A DNA stretch of 64,000 bases from Thamnaconus septentrionalis. Its lineage: Eukaryota > Chordata > Actinopteri > Tetraodontiformes > Monacanthidae. The notes beneath the pieces are model-generated. The model worked only from the letters and a program-made list of their open reading frames with translations. It was not told the DNA's origin and made no database searches. Shown here piece by piece: positions 50,060 through 62,645 of this stretch; the first letter of the stretch is position 1, and every line of letters starts with the position of its first letter. The position numbers were made by a program, and so were the translations under genes. The stretch is taken from contig CM020509.1 in NCBI GenBank assembly GCA_009823395.1, positions 15,416,001 to 15,480,000 of the forward strand, in the 5' to 3' direction.

Positions 50060-50116
50060 AAGTGTATGTGCGTGTGCGTGTGAGTGTTTGCGTGCGTGCG
50101 CGCGCGCGCGCGCGGC
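50060..50116. repeat. Alternating purine-pyrimidine tract ending in (CG)n
   Basis: GTGTATGTGCGTGTGCG-type sequence passes into GCGTGCGTGCGCGC and a pure CG run at about 50098-50114. This composition favours left-handed Z-DNA. It lies some 25-80 bp upstream of the X-box at 50022-50034. Confidence 0.85.
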
Positions 50117-50183
50117 CGGGAGGTTACCTCTCCCGAATCTGCCCTCCCGTCCTTCTGTCTTTGACAGGGTCGTCAAAAGAAAT

Positions 50184-50217
<34 letters not shown>
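50184..50217. repeat. (CT)n microsatellite
   Basis: A pure CT run of about 34 bp lies upstream of the candidate promoter; on the gene strand it reads (AG)n. Confidence 0.93.
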
Positions 50218-50223
<6 letters not shown>

Positions 50224-50747
50224 TCCGCAGATGGGTCACAGACCGAAGGGAGAGCAAATAAATGAAAAAGGGAGCACACGCACCTCTGCATCATCTCTGC
50301 CGCGCAGAGTGTGAAACCCTCAGATCAGTCGGAGTTAACTCGAGCAACGTTTAAATAAAGAATAAATGACTGCAGGAGAGGACGCCAGAGGGGGAAACGA
50401 TGCATAATTAAGAGGCCGAAAACGTGTGCATAAAAAAAAAAAACCTGGTGCCTGAAGCCTTTCGACAGCATTACAGAAAGCATTCCAGACGCCACCTGTT
50501 TGAAGCGGTGAGGTTTGATAGGCTAAATATGTAGCCCCGCAATTCCAATTAATTCTGCAAAACACACGCGATCGGTTGGCATTTTGATTCCTATACGGTT
50601 CATTTGGGCTTGTTTTCAGCAGTATTCACAGTGGCCTTAATTATGAGTTGATGAGTGGATAAATTAGAAATAGCATTAAACCTCAGGGCTGACAAAATTG
50701 AATTTTTTGATTAAAGCAAGTATGTTTTTCCACCTCAAAATGACGGA

Positions 50748-50823
50748 TCAAAAATCCATCCATCCATCCATCCATCACCTTCCTGCTGTGAGGCAACGGT
50801 GCTAACCACTACACCCACTGTGT
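50748..50823 (-). mobile_element. Fragment of a dispersed fish repeat with (GGAT)n tail, internally deleted
   Basis: (CCAT)n at 50755-50776 is followed by CCTTCCTGCTGTGAGGCAAC and GGTGCTAACCACTACACCCACTGTG. The phrase TGCTGTGAGGCAACNGTGCTAACCACT is, from memory, part of the same abundant teleost repeat whose other end is GGATGGATGG. Here the two parts are brought together by an internal deletion, on the opposite strand from the copy at 20255-20337. Confidence 0.6.
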
Positions 50824-51237
50824 CGGCCAGCTCAGAAATATTTCTTGTGATTCCTTGACTTGCAACATGATGAACAGCATCCCTGCCACAGGCACAGTGC
50901 ACCCTGCTGGCCTGGGACGGGACTGTTTAAGTTTGGTTGCCTGCCCAGCGTGAACCAGGCCCACTGAAAGGCAACAATTACACATCAATATGTCTTGCCT
51001 AGATCACCAAAGATGTTGAAGGAGGGAAGAAAAAGAAGATGGGGAGAGAGAGAAAGAAAAGAGAGAGAAAGAAAAGAGAGAGAGAGTAGCAAATAAGACG
51101 ACAACAACAACAGAGACGGTGCTGGGCACGCAACCAAGTTATCTAGTCCTACACCCGGCCAGTCAAGCATGCTGCACCAGTGAAATAGGTGCAGTTGTCC
51201 TTGTTAGAAGCTTCACAAATCATAACAATAATAAAAA

Positions 51238-51241
<4 letters not shown>

Positions 51242-51308
<67 letters not shown>
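51242..51308. repeat. (TA)n microsatellite
   Basis: A pure TA run of about 66 bp. Confidence 0.95.
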
Positions 51309-51312
<4 letters not shown>

Positions 51313-51639
51313 CAAAGAGAAACTAGATAGTGTTGCTTCAAGGTCACATCTGAGAAAAAAGCAATGCACTGTACTGAAACTCAACATTTGTGAAGCTCAG
51401 CTTGGAAAAATACAGAACAACAAAACATTTTTACACAAAGCTAATCCTCAAATCAAGCAGAGCTTGCCTCGCCAGTGTAATGTGAATATCTGTGTAATTA
51501 GCAGAGCTCACTGATAACAATGATGTGTTGAATCTGCCCTTTGTGAGCTTCCTTGAAAAAGCTTTATTTCCTGCCCTGTTCTGTAGATTTATGCGTCAGT
51601 TTACAGCGCAGAGGGAACCTGACAGAAACCATCCATCCG

Positions 51640-51643
<4 letters not shown>

Positions 51644-51694
<51 letters not shown>
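51644..51694. repeat. (CA)n microsatellite
   Basis: A CA run of about 50 bp. Open frames that pass through it are repeat-driven and are not annotated as genes. Confidence 0.95.
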
Positions 51695-51696
<2 letters not shown>

Positions 51697-52380
51697 CAGC
51701 GGAAACGAGACGGTGCCGCAAGGCGTGGCCAGAATTCTCAAATAAATTCTTTATACTTTTTAATAATGCACAGTGGCAGACAGGAACGGACATGTCACGC
51801 CCTCGGCTCTCCTCGGCGGTCCTGTGGCACTGGCGGGCGTCCACCTCGTCAAACAGAAACGAGCCAGAAACTGATCAAGCAGCTGAGGGAACAAACACGG
51901 GAACGCCGTCAACAAGCAAACACGCAGCAGAGCCAAAGTCGCGACGCAGTCGCAAACTGTCACATCTTGAAGCGGGGAGAGAAGAGACGAGCGAAGGCAA
52001 TTTCATAGAGGACATGTATTTGCATTCATGAATTTAACATGCGTGGGTCATCCCTCGCAGTAAAACTCATTCAACATCAGTGGCACATACAAATAGCAGG
52101 AAAATACAGTGGACAGTGGTGAATCTACTCTAGTTTGTGTCTGCTAACAAGCTCCCACAACGGCCCCTTTAGTTCACATTTGCATATTTTAACATCAGAA
52201 ATGTTGAGGTTAAACTACAACTAACTACTGCCTGCTACAGGCCCCGTTGAGAACTTCGCTTTATGTGGAAAACCATTCCTCTTAAATGAGCAGAATGTAT
52301 ATAATAACGTTTCCAAAAAAGGCAGCAAATTTCCCTCATTTAAACTCCTCAACCGGTCAGTTCGACATCCAGCGAGGCCC

Positions 52381-52409
52381 CAATCAATCAATCAATCAAT
52401 CAATCAATC
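52381..52409. repeat. (AATC)n tetranucleotide repeat
   Basis: Seven perfect CAAT/AATC units. Confidence 0.95.
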
Positions 52410-52756
52410 TAAACGCCTCACATGCCCTAACGTACGGCATCGACGGCAAGGACGCGCGATTAAGCCGAGCGCGCACAGAGCGGAGAGAAGTTGTGGCCGC
52501 GAAGGTCACGCAACAACAAATTGTTTTGTAAAGGCGCAACAATAGCCCACTCACACACAGAAAGAGATATCCCGCATCAGGGCCGTAAACAAGGTCTCTC
52601 GAAAATACGTCGTGACGACGTCCGTGCAACTCCGGGGACTTGAAGTTGTCGCGTTCGACGGTCAACATGTGGGATGTGCAAGGGAAACACGACTAGCTGG
52701 ACTCACATGTAACACGTCATCTACATTCTGCCCTGGCGTTGCCGACAATCCTTCAC

Positions 52757-53519
52757 TTAGAGGTCCAGTGAGTAAAATTTGGCTTCATTTATGGTTTTCG
52801 TATTGGTTAAAGATTAACATACTGCCCTTAAATATGCTAATAAACGTGTTTACTCACAATACAATAAAAGAAGTTTTGTTTTCCTACCCATAGAATGGTT
52901 TTTCATTAGTGATGTCCGATATTGACTTTCCTACCGATATCCAATATCCCGATTTTGTCCAACTCCTAATTTCCAATACCGATATCAACCAATACTGATA
53001 TATACACATTTTGACTAATTTGTATTGTGATGTCCCGCTGGATGCAGAGGTAATGATAAATGGAACAACTTCAAGGGTTTCCAAATAAAAATAAACATTC
53101 TGGTCAAAATGATAATCTTCGGTTACGAACAGGATATTTTGTTAGCAGCCAGCCACCACTGTAGTCACTCTGCTGAAGCACGCCGCTTGTTGTTATGCTT
53201 CCATGCGGTTTGATGACAAGTGTGGTGGAGACGAGTAAAGTATTGTTATTTACCGTTTAGTAATACCAGGACATTTGAGAAATTCATTATTTTGCATGAC
53301 TACTAAATTTGGGAGAAATTTAAAAAAAAGACGGATTTGTACTTTTTTTTCAGATAGCGATACTTTCCGATATTAATTTTTAATGCCTTTATTGGCCGAT
53401 AATATCAGGAGGCCAATAATATCGGACTTCCCTAGTTCTCATATATACTGTAGAATAATATACATTAACTGCCATCTGGGCTTCCTAAAAAAAAAAAAAA
53501 ATAAACAGTGGACCTTTAA
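52757..53519. mobile_element. Outer MITE with TTARAGGTCCA ends, split by a second element
   Basis: The left end TTAGAGGTCCAGTGAGTAAA and the inverted right end TTAAAGGTCCACTGTTTAT are matching inverted termini. The flanks share TCAC (52753-52756 and 53520-53523), a possible 4-bp target duplication. The interior before the insertion (TTTTGTTTTCCTACCCATAGAATG) resembles a widespread percomorph repeat from memory. Without the nested element it would be about 235 bp. No coding frame is present. Confidence 0.6.
52907..53434. mobile_element. Inner MITE rich in CCGATAT motifs
   Basis: The left end TAGTGATGTCCGATATTGAC and the inverted right end TAGGGAAGTCCGATATTATT form imperfect terminal inverted repeats. 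The subterminal sequence is full of CCGATAT/ATATCGG motifs, typical of a very common fish element I recall. Its flanks TTTTTCAT and GTTCTCAT agree at 6 of 8 positions, consistent with a decayed 8-bp hAT-type duplication. It is inserted into the element at 52757-53519 and has no transposase. Confidence 0.65.
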
Positions 53520-56500
53520 TCACTGCATCTGAAAGATAGAGAAGAAGAGGGGAACCATTTGGAGCCCCTGTACTGATGGGGTTGATAAAGAAAAGACACA
53601 ATAAAGTAGATGCACAACTAAGAGATTTTGGTCGAGGTTTAGCCTCCTGTTGTAAACACAGGGAGATCTCAAGGGGAAGACGGAAGAAGACTGAGTGTGA
53701 AGACGACATATCTGTTGTATGTCAGGAGAGGATTTGGGCAACGGGGAAACAAAAGGGTGCGAGATAAGAGATGCCTCTCAGAAATTCCCTTTTTTCCAGC
53801 GAGGTTCCACAGCCGCCACGATCAAGTGCATGGCGGGCAGCGTCGCTGCTGCAGCCAAAGCCCCCTCTTCTGCCAGCAAACCGCTCCGGATTTCCCCTGA
53901 TGCATACACATGATGTAAACATTGTTACAAGAGGGGCTTTTCTGTCCAATCTCCGTGTTCGGCAGGGATGCAAGGAAGGAGAGGCTCTCCAATGGTTGCA
54001 TTTTTTTTTTTTTTTGCGAATATGGAGTCATTCTTCAGTTATTTTTTTTCTGATTTTTTTTTAACACATCTTCTTGTTAAAAATAAATAATAAAAAGGGA
54101 AAAAAAAATACTTGCTCCAAAAATGTCAATATGGAAGTTATATGGACAAAAAAAATTAAAGCATTTGTTCCGCATGAGTGAAGGCGTTTCTTCAAAATGA
54201 GACAAAAAAGAAATTTGAATTAGAATTTTTTTTGTCCATTACATTTCTAATACTGTGGTCTAAAATAACTAAACATAAAACAGAATAGAAGAAGATTTGT
54301 TTTTTTGTCTGATAAAGAGAGCTCACACTACTAATAACTAATGAACTAATAAATTACAGTAATAATAACAGCGGCTCTGGCATTCTGCCATGCTTTTATT
54401 TTTGTTGTAACAGCAAAAACTCTTCATTTGTTAGTGACTATGAGTTCACTATCAGGGAAACTGTGGCCTTTCAATCCACTTGAGATCAATAGAGCATCAT
54501 CAGCACTATGACTTGTCTTGTCACTCCTCTCATGCCTTTGTGTCTCTGCACCCTCAGCGGTTTTCTTTTTCCTCCTAATTTATTTGCTGATGATGCGAGA
54601 CGTGCTGATCAACAGTATTAAAATATTATAACAATAAGCCTTGAGTGAAATCTGTCAAAATGTATCTTTTTTCTCATTATCGTAGTGCCATTAAAGCAAG
54701 CACATGCACAAGGAAAGGGCAAGCTATCTGTTCACTTGGATATATTTCATGGGTCTGGACAGACCAGTGTAAATAGACAGGCGCATGGAACCATGCAAGA
54801 GCAATAATCATATTTATAGTTGTGCCAAGTAACAGGAAGGAAACAACATGTTAGAACATGACTCATAAAAGAAGAGATTTTGCATCCGTCTGATTCTGAT
54901 CAATCCTGATTTAGGTCAATATCTGGAGCAGATGCAGGGGATGCAGGGATACTTTGACAAGACAAACAGGACACCAGAGTCTGCTGGATGGGAAAGAGTC
55001 AGCATCGCTTAGTTGTAACGGCTGTTTTACTTACACTGTTTGTATTTTCCCTTGAAAGTAATCTTATGGGACCATAAAGTTTTACTCTGTGAATTTTATT
55101 TAAGCTTTAGCATTTCCTAAAGTAAGCACCGTCCTCTTTCCTGGAATCTTGTCAGGCCAAAGCACTTGACTGTGATTTAAATGCCAGATTCCATCCAGAT
55201 AAATGGCAGATTCCACCTGGGCGAATGCCAGATACATGCTGGATATTTGCTCAGCTCTTCTCCAGACTCTTACTGTCTTTGTTTGTTTGTTTGGCCAGTT
55301 GAAATCCAGCCCGCTGCACTCCTTTGCCAAGCAGAGGTTGAAGGCCTTTGTGCACCTGACGAGGAGCCCTTCTGAACTTTGTAAAACAAAGCGAGTTGCT
55401 TGCCGGCAATTGCAACAGCCGTCCCTGCGGAGGTTTCTCCTCCTTCCGGGGCTTCGGGACTCTTGGTTAAAAACATGTGAAGCAAGCCTCCCTGGCGCTC
55501 GCATCCCTCCCGAAACCGCAAAAATGGCATCGATGGACTTTGATGTTTCTGACAGAATTTTGAATACCGTGGCCACCCTTTAGGTTTCACGGACCACCCA
55601 TGTTACCAGGTCTCCAGTGGTGGTGCCAGGAAACGAGGCTGTGTCCTACTAGCATGCATACAGTTCTCTGAATCTCGACCTTCCTCCAGTGTTTATTGGA
55701 CAGCCGGTGGTTAATAGGTATATGTGGTTGCCCTTTTTTCATTTATTTTGTGCCACAGGCTGGTTTTTTAACAAGTCTCAGGTTCTTGCATGGGGTTAAA
55801 AGACAAAGAGCCCCGTGGCACATCTCATCTACACAACAGTGCTGGAGGCCTTGGAGACGGATCACCACCTCCCTCTGGAGGATTCCGCTCTGTGGGCGTT
55901 GTCATTCAAGATAGCTTTACTGCCTGCGCTGACGTCAGTCAAGATAATTTGCGAGCCGCCAGGTCGTGGGTGAAACCCAGCTGTTAGTTGCCACCGTGGG
56001 GTCACTGCAGTTTCTCTCCCCCTTAATTCTTTCAAACGCACAGCGCAAGGTAAAAATCCTTCTGCCTTTAATAGGCTGAGCACTGAGAGGAAAAAAAATG
56101 CATTTTTCCCCCTCTTTACCATCATTGTCCTCTATGTTTACACTCTGAAGGTTATACAATTAGATATAAAACAATAGATATTTTGTGACGCTCTTCTTCA
56201 GTTTCTCTTAAGAAAGACTTGGAAGGAAATTAAAGAAATAGATTTGTACTGTCCTGAAATTGTACTATCGATTGTTGATAAAAAAAAAAAAACCCTCTGA
56301 TTAAAAATCACATTCGAGGAAAAAAAAACTGGATAATAGGTGTTTTTGAATGAGCCTTCCACTTGTGTTCTATACTGTCACCAGAACACTGTCTCCCGGA
56401 TTATTTATATGCAGATTTTCTCATTTTTTATTGCTGCTGTTTATTGGGACAGCGTGGTCACAAAGCAACCACCACTTGCCTTTTCGGAGAACTCATTTCT

Positions 56501-58974
56501 GTTGAAAAATTCTGAGGGATAAAAAACAAACAAACAAACAAAAGACCATCTCTAAAAGCATGTTTCACAGGAAGAAGGGGTATATCCACCACCTGAAATT
56601 TACGACATCCCTGATAAAAATTTTCCGGGAGAGCAGAGCTGAATTACTGCAGTATTTCACGATGCCGAGAGCACTCGGCCTGAAGGCTTGTTGACTGTCT
56701 AATTTTAGCTCAGTGCCATCAACTACATCACATCACAGACTTGCAGGTATTGTCAAGATTTTCTAGGAAATCCTTCAGACTGTAAAGGATTATCCCAAAC
56801 AGCGGGATATTTTCCAACGTATGGATTACATACATTGCTGTTGACATACATTTTTAAATACTTTTGTAAATATTCCTCCAGTTCATATTTTTGTCAAAAT
56901 TTGCTTTAATTACTTCTTTTCAATGTATTTTTTTTAAAAAACTCTTTGCTGCCCTGTTATTTTTACAAATTCACAGAATCTTTGCTCTTTTGAATGAATC
57001 CAACATATTTTATTGTGTTGCTCATTTAACATGCTAATAAAACAAAAATGCCTCACAACCCATTGATGCCTGTGGCTTTTAGTGTCCTGGCTCCACATAC
57101 CTTTTGTTTTGTTCAAAGCTACAAGCTGCCAATTATGTGTACTGCAACTCAAAAATGTATTTTCTTTTTATAGTGAAACTGTTACAACAGATGCCATAAA
57201 ATAGAAATAATTCCCTCAGAACAGGATGTCTGCAGTATGAGTGTGTGGTTTAAATTCTGTAAAACTACCCCAACCCCCGCAGCTCCTAATTTCAGTATAT
57301 AATAAAATCATTAAAATTGATATCTTGTATGGAATGATTAATATGTTTTGTAAGAAGCCACGTAATGAGAGCGATAATGCGGTAACAAATTGCCTGTGAT
57401 CACAGATAAAGCCTGTGGCTCATGCTGCGTGTGTGGTCAGGTGCTCTCAAAGGACTGGGACAAATGTGTTTTGTAAAACTCTGTAATATATTTGAGATCC
57501 CAAAAGGCAAAAGGGAGGCCGTGCGCATGGATGAAAGCGGCTAGCAGAGACGGGTTGCAGGCACACCTTGAATGCTAAAAGAGGTGATCACTGCTTATCA
57601 CGATTGCTTATTGGCATATAAACTCCAGTAATTACCACTTTTGTAGCCTGAAGTTTATCAACACAAATTAACCCAGCCTTACTGCAAAGCTGGCTTCTTT
57701 GATCAAAGATGTAAGGTACATATCAAATATTAGTCACGCAGGCGAAGCTGGTGCAGGCTGAGGCGTTAGCGAACCAAAAGAAAAGCTCACAAAAATCCCC
57801 CCCACAAACCCACTCTCCAACCATCTCTATTCTTAATAAACCACTAGAACACGGCAGAGATGTTCTGGTATACAGACTACCATATAGTGGATTTTTTGAG
57901 GGGTGATAGTAACTTATTAATATCAATAAGAAGACTATCTACGAAAGCTCAGCACGCACGACAGCCAGATGTGTTGGTGAAATAATGAATTCTTTCACAT
58001 CCATCTCACCAACCTCCTCCTCCAGAAAGCTTGTTCAGACACTCAGAGTATTATGTTAAACAAGTAGAATCTCTTTGCCTCTTTATGTCTGTGTGGCATG
58101 AGCAGAAGAAATATTGGCACTTAAGACGTTTGTTCGAGGAAGATACGTTTGAACCCCCCGCCCCGCCGCCCCAACCGTCTATGGCAAGGGTTTTGATGAA
58201 TGTCCCCGACACTTCATGGCTCACAACAGGGCTTTGTTCTGCGCTAGCGTCACCTTGCCCAACTTGAAGCCTCAAGCTGTTAATTTCTGGCTCAGCTAAC
58301 AGTAAGAAAGCTGGTTTGGCCTGCTTGGGATTCAGTAGATTGCAAGGTTAGTCCAATCACACACCACTTTTTTTATTTTTTATTTCTCATTCCCAGTTGG
58401 ATATGTGAAATAAATCCAAAGGAATTGGAAAACCTTTCATCTGCCATTCCAGGTTTAATCTCTGCTGGTCTGAGTGGGAGCATTGGCAATCCCTATATTT
58501 ACCACTGACCATGCCACGGGGATTTAACATGGAGCATTCAAAGAATCAACGCCCACGTTTACACCGATGGAATGTTAAGATCGCCGATTAACTGCCCAGT
58601 CTCTATTCTGTAGAAGAGTTCAGTTATCTCCCCTTTAAGTTGTGGGTTAAAAATAGGTGGAAACTTGATGTGCACAACAGGGTGGTACGGAAACAGGCAA
58701 CCTTATTCACGATCCCCGTGGCCTGCAGGAAGCTGTTTCCCTGATCTTCTTCATGCTGACCTGGTAGATCCAGTATATCCTTCCTGCACAGAGCTGAGTG
58801 GAAACATGTACTATGCTGTCCGTATCTAATGGTTCTTGCTGTCTTCAGTGCTGCAGAGCCTCATCTATTGAGGTGGAATCAAACAAGCTAGTGCAGTCCA
58901 GTTTTTTTCATCAGTGTCTCTAAAACACTATGTAAACTCCACAAGACTGGAAACGTAATATTACATCTATTTTT

Positions 58975-59275
58975 CAAAGGGACAATTCAACATTTTGGCA
59001 AACTTGCCCCTTCCCATAATCCCTATAGACATGTGAGTAGGTCCATTCCCTTTAATTATCAATGTCCATTGTTTTGAAATTTACTGGACAGAGACACAAT
59101 CTGTTAAGCCAATAAAACAGGAAAAGGTCTACCTCCCTCAAAATTCACTAAATAAGTTGAGACCAAGAAATTTACCACAACATGAAATGATAACGCAACA
59201 TTACAACACACCTGCTCAAATATCTAGGGATTATGGCAATAGGCGAATTTGCCAAAATGTGGAAATACCCCTTTA
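58975..59275. mobile_element. Short MITE with about 45-bp terminal inverted repeats
   Basis: The left end AAAGGGACAATTCAACATTT continues TTGGCAAACTTGCC and CCATAATCCCTA. The inverted right end AAAGGGGTATTTCCACATTT continues TTGGCAAATTCGCC and CCATAATCCCTA. The two ends share ACATTTTGGCAAA and CCATAATCCCTA exactly. The element is about 300 bp with no coding frame. The superfamily is undetermined. Confidence 0.7.
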
Positions 59276-62200
59276 AGGGTATTAAAATCAAGAGACGGTA
59301 TTTAGTTTAAAAAAAAAAAAAAAAAAAAAAATATCGTCCAAATGCAGAGATTTAGCCAGTTATCTGGAACAGATGTCCATCCACGAGTGACGCACACTTC
59401 TGACATGGGCCCTAATACTTCTCGTTATATCATGAGAGCTCAGCCTGGGAATTACTCCACAGACTCCACAGCAATCTGAGTCTGACCAATTTACTAGCAT
59501 GCCCTTAAACCAGAGTGGCAAAACAAATATTGGAAATAGATGGCAGAGATGGGGCAAATTCATTTCACTTTCTTGTCACGCTGTGAAATGACGCTAGCTG
59601 TGTGTATGAGGACAATATTCTCATCCTCTTAAAAGGGCTGAAAGTGTGATGGAATGACAGCCACATGATTTATCGCTGTCCAATTTAATTTGTGTACTAT
59701 TTATTTACCTCAATAGCTGTCAAACAGATGAGAGCCCAGACAGATGGACAAAACTCTGCACTGATTAAAAAAGTTAAAGATTTTCTCTACTACCCTGTTT
59801 AAATTATCGTGACGTTGTGGCTTAAAAATTACAAGGTCACTCCAAGGCAAATATACTGTCTATATTCTGAGGCAGAAATGCTCACTACTACTTTCTTTTA
59901 AGAAAAAACACAGAGATTGGAGGTTGTTTTTTGTTCTTGGACTTTCGGGGAATTTTGATTGAATACTTCCATACTGTCCCTCGTGGTTCATGTCTGCAGT
60001 CAACTCACGTTAATCCCCCCCGCACCGTCAATTGTCCGAACCCTTTCATCGTCTCTCATTGTAAACATCTATTTTCAGCTTGGCTGAACAGCTTTTTTGT
60101 CATTTCCAAACACATTTATGGCATTTCATGGCAGTCTCCTATTGTCGGGGATGGGTCTGGGAGTTAAGGCTGATTACAGGATCCCTCCTCAGGCACTTTG
60201 CAGAGTTTCCAAAACAAGAAAGATCAAACAGCGATGTTGAGAATGTACTTTACTATGCCCATAACTAGAAACTTCCAGGGGCCAAACACTAGCCAATGAG
60301 CATGGACTAGATCTTGTTATAACACCAAAGCAATATGCCAAACATTGCTTCCAGATTTTAAACCAGTCCACAAGCAAAGCAAAATGTAAAATAAGGGTAG
60401 TGATGTATTTTAGCAGAATAAGAAAACATATAAAAGGCTACTCATTATCTCACATGCAAAGTTTCAAAACCACCTACTTTCCAAAAAAAACTCAATGTCT
60501 GTTTTTATCACAGTTAGTGGTGGATCCAAACTCTTAGCTTGAATTATAATAATGGATTTTTTCTTTGTTTTTTGCAATAGGGCAACCTTATTGCATGACA
60601 AATTACCACCAACTTCAAAATTATAATAAAAGTAGGAAGGGAAGATACACAATGTCTTATAGCAGACTATTTCCAAAACGAGGTCATTTTCAAAACCTAT
60701 CATTACAGTCCCTGCATATGAGCAGGATTGAACAAATTGGGAGAGTTTATGGAGGAAAACATTTTCCAAGTCAACACATCAACGTAAATAGTAATCGGTT
60801 GCAGAAGCTCCAATCGTACAGTTTGATATCAGTGTGTTTATGCTGAAGTGATACTTGACTAAACCGAGCAATAGGCAAAAACAGGCAGACAAGAGGCTGG
60901 CTCTCATGCTCAGATTTCCATATTTATTGCCTAAAACCCTGTGGGGAGCTCAGCTGAATGCCAATCGTCAAGCTGACTCACTGAAACAAACACACATCTG
61001 CAGCCAGCATACGGCAGCGCGCAGCCCGTACTGTATTTGATTAAAATCCACCTTTTCACACTGAATTATACTGTATAAGACACTCACTCGCACCGCGAAA
61101 GAACAGGGATGAAACAAAGTGTTTGCCATCCTTTAACGTTAAGCTAATGACGGTGGCACAGTGGATAATACAATGGCAATCCGGCTATTAATCTTTCTCC
61201 AAACTTTCTTGGTTTCCCCTCAGTTATTTGGGACTAATGTGTATCATGTTTTATGTTTCTGTTAATTTGTCTCGTGTTGGATCACAGAAAGAATATGACT
61301 TTGACTTCGGTGATGAGTTATGGGGTCCATTAGAAACAATAAGGAGTAAAGACTCCACATAAAACAACACCAATGAAACAACTTTAGAAGTATTTTTAAA
61401 TATCAGTTTAGAAGGAATTCAAATCATCTCATATCAAATTACAGCTGGAAAAAATTGCAGATGCTGGCAGATTCCAGTTGGAATCAATAAAGACTGAAGA
61501 CAGCAAGAACATGCTGGTCAGCCTCTCTATCAACAAAGATGACTGGTGGTTTAAGACTAAGAGAAGAAGGAAGCTTAAAAATATAGGTTCATATCTAAGT
61601 GAACCTTGGACAACATCGATCAGTCAATCCCAGTCACGTTTTCCAGATTAGAACCCACATTTGGACCAGGTGAAAAATAATTTTAATACATTTTCTGGAA
61701 AGTGTAGAGGGCAGAAGAAGTAAAGGATGGACTTTCCTCATTTCAGGGTATTTCACTGGATGAACAGAGAAATACTGGTAAAGAGAATATAGTAGTATCG
61801 GACCTTCAGACCCCCCCCACAGACACAGTGTTTGGTTTCAGTTCTGGGGGCATCTGCACAAACACAAGTGGGGTCCATGAAGGAAAACCTGCTTGTGGCA
61901 AATCCCATTTCACCGACTAACCAATAACCAGATCATCAGATCAAACAACAACAATTTGAAAAATGTGAATGACATCAAATATTCAAACAGTAATTGAACT
62001 CCCTCCTCTCTTTTGTTTAGCTGTAGTGGCAAAACATGTTTAATTGCGAAGCACCATTCATTCCGCGCACAAGGCGAAGCAAGTGCTTTCCAGACACATC
62101 AAGGGTGTTACAATAAGATAATCATGCACTGCTACTTCTTCCCTGCAACTTAATTATTATTCCTCTGGATTCTGAAAGGATATCATTGCTGGACAGCATT

Positions 62201-62614
62201 TAGCTGGAGCGTCTCAGTGATGAGAAAAACATAGACAGCTTGAAACTTGAAGAAACTTTGCTGTTACTTTCACGACAGTGCACAGCGTCGCTTTCTTGCG
62301 ACGGAAAAAGTGTCCAATCGCTAATTAAATAAAATGCAATGAAAAAAAAATAACCAACTGTCCGAAATGAGGGCCTTCACGAACCAAAAGCCATTTAGCA
62401 CGTCTTGTTCAGGTGCAGGATATTGGGCTCACAGGCGACAGCGCCCTCTTGTGGGCTGGCGCCACCATCAGGCAGATTTTCAATTAGTTGTTAATTGTTC
62501 AGTTTAATCTCGTAAATTCTCAACAGCAATTCGTCGATAATGGACTAAATGTTAACATTCCTACTTGAAATCAATTCAATAAGAGACTAACAAGGCAGGT
62601 TTTCATTGATCCAG

Positions 62615-62645
<31 letters not shown>
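62615..62645. repeat. (GT)n followed by (GA)n
   Basis: GT units at 62615-62638 run into a short GA run. No associated feature is seen. Confidence 0.9.

Noticed and set aside
51525..52031. 168-codon plus frame
   Set aside because: It runs through a (CA)n repeat and has no recognisable domain, start context or splice structure.
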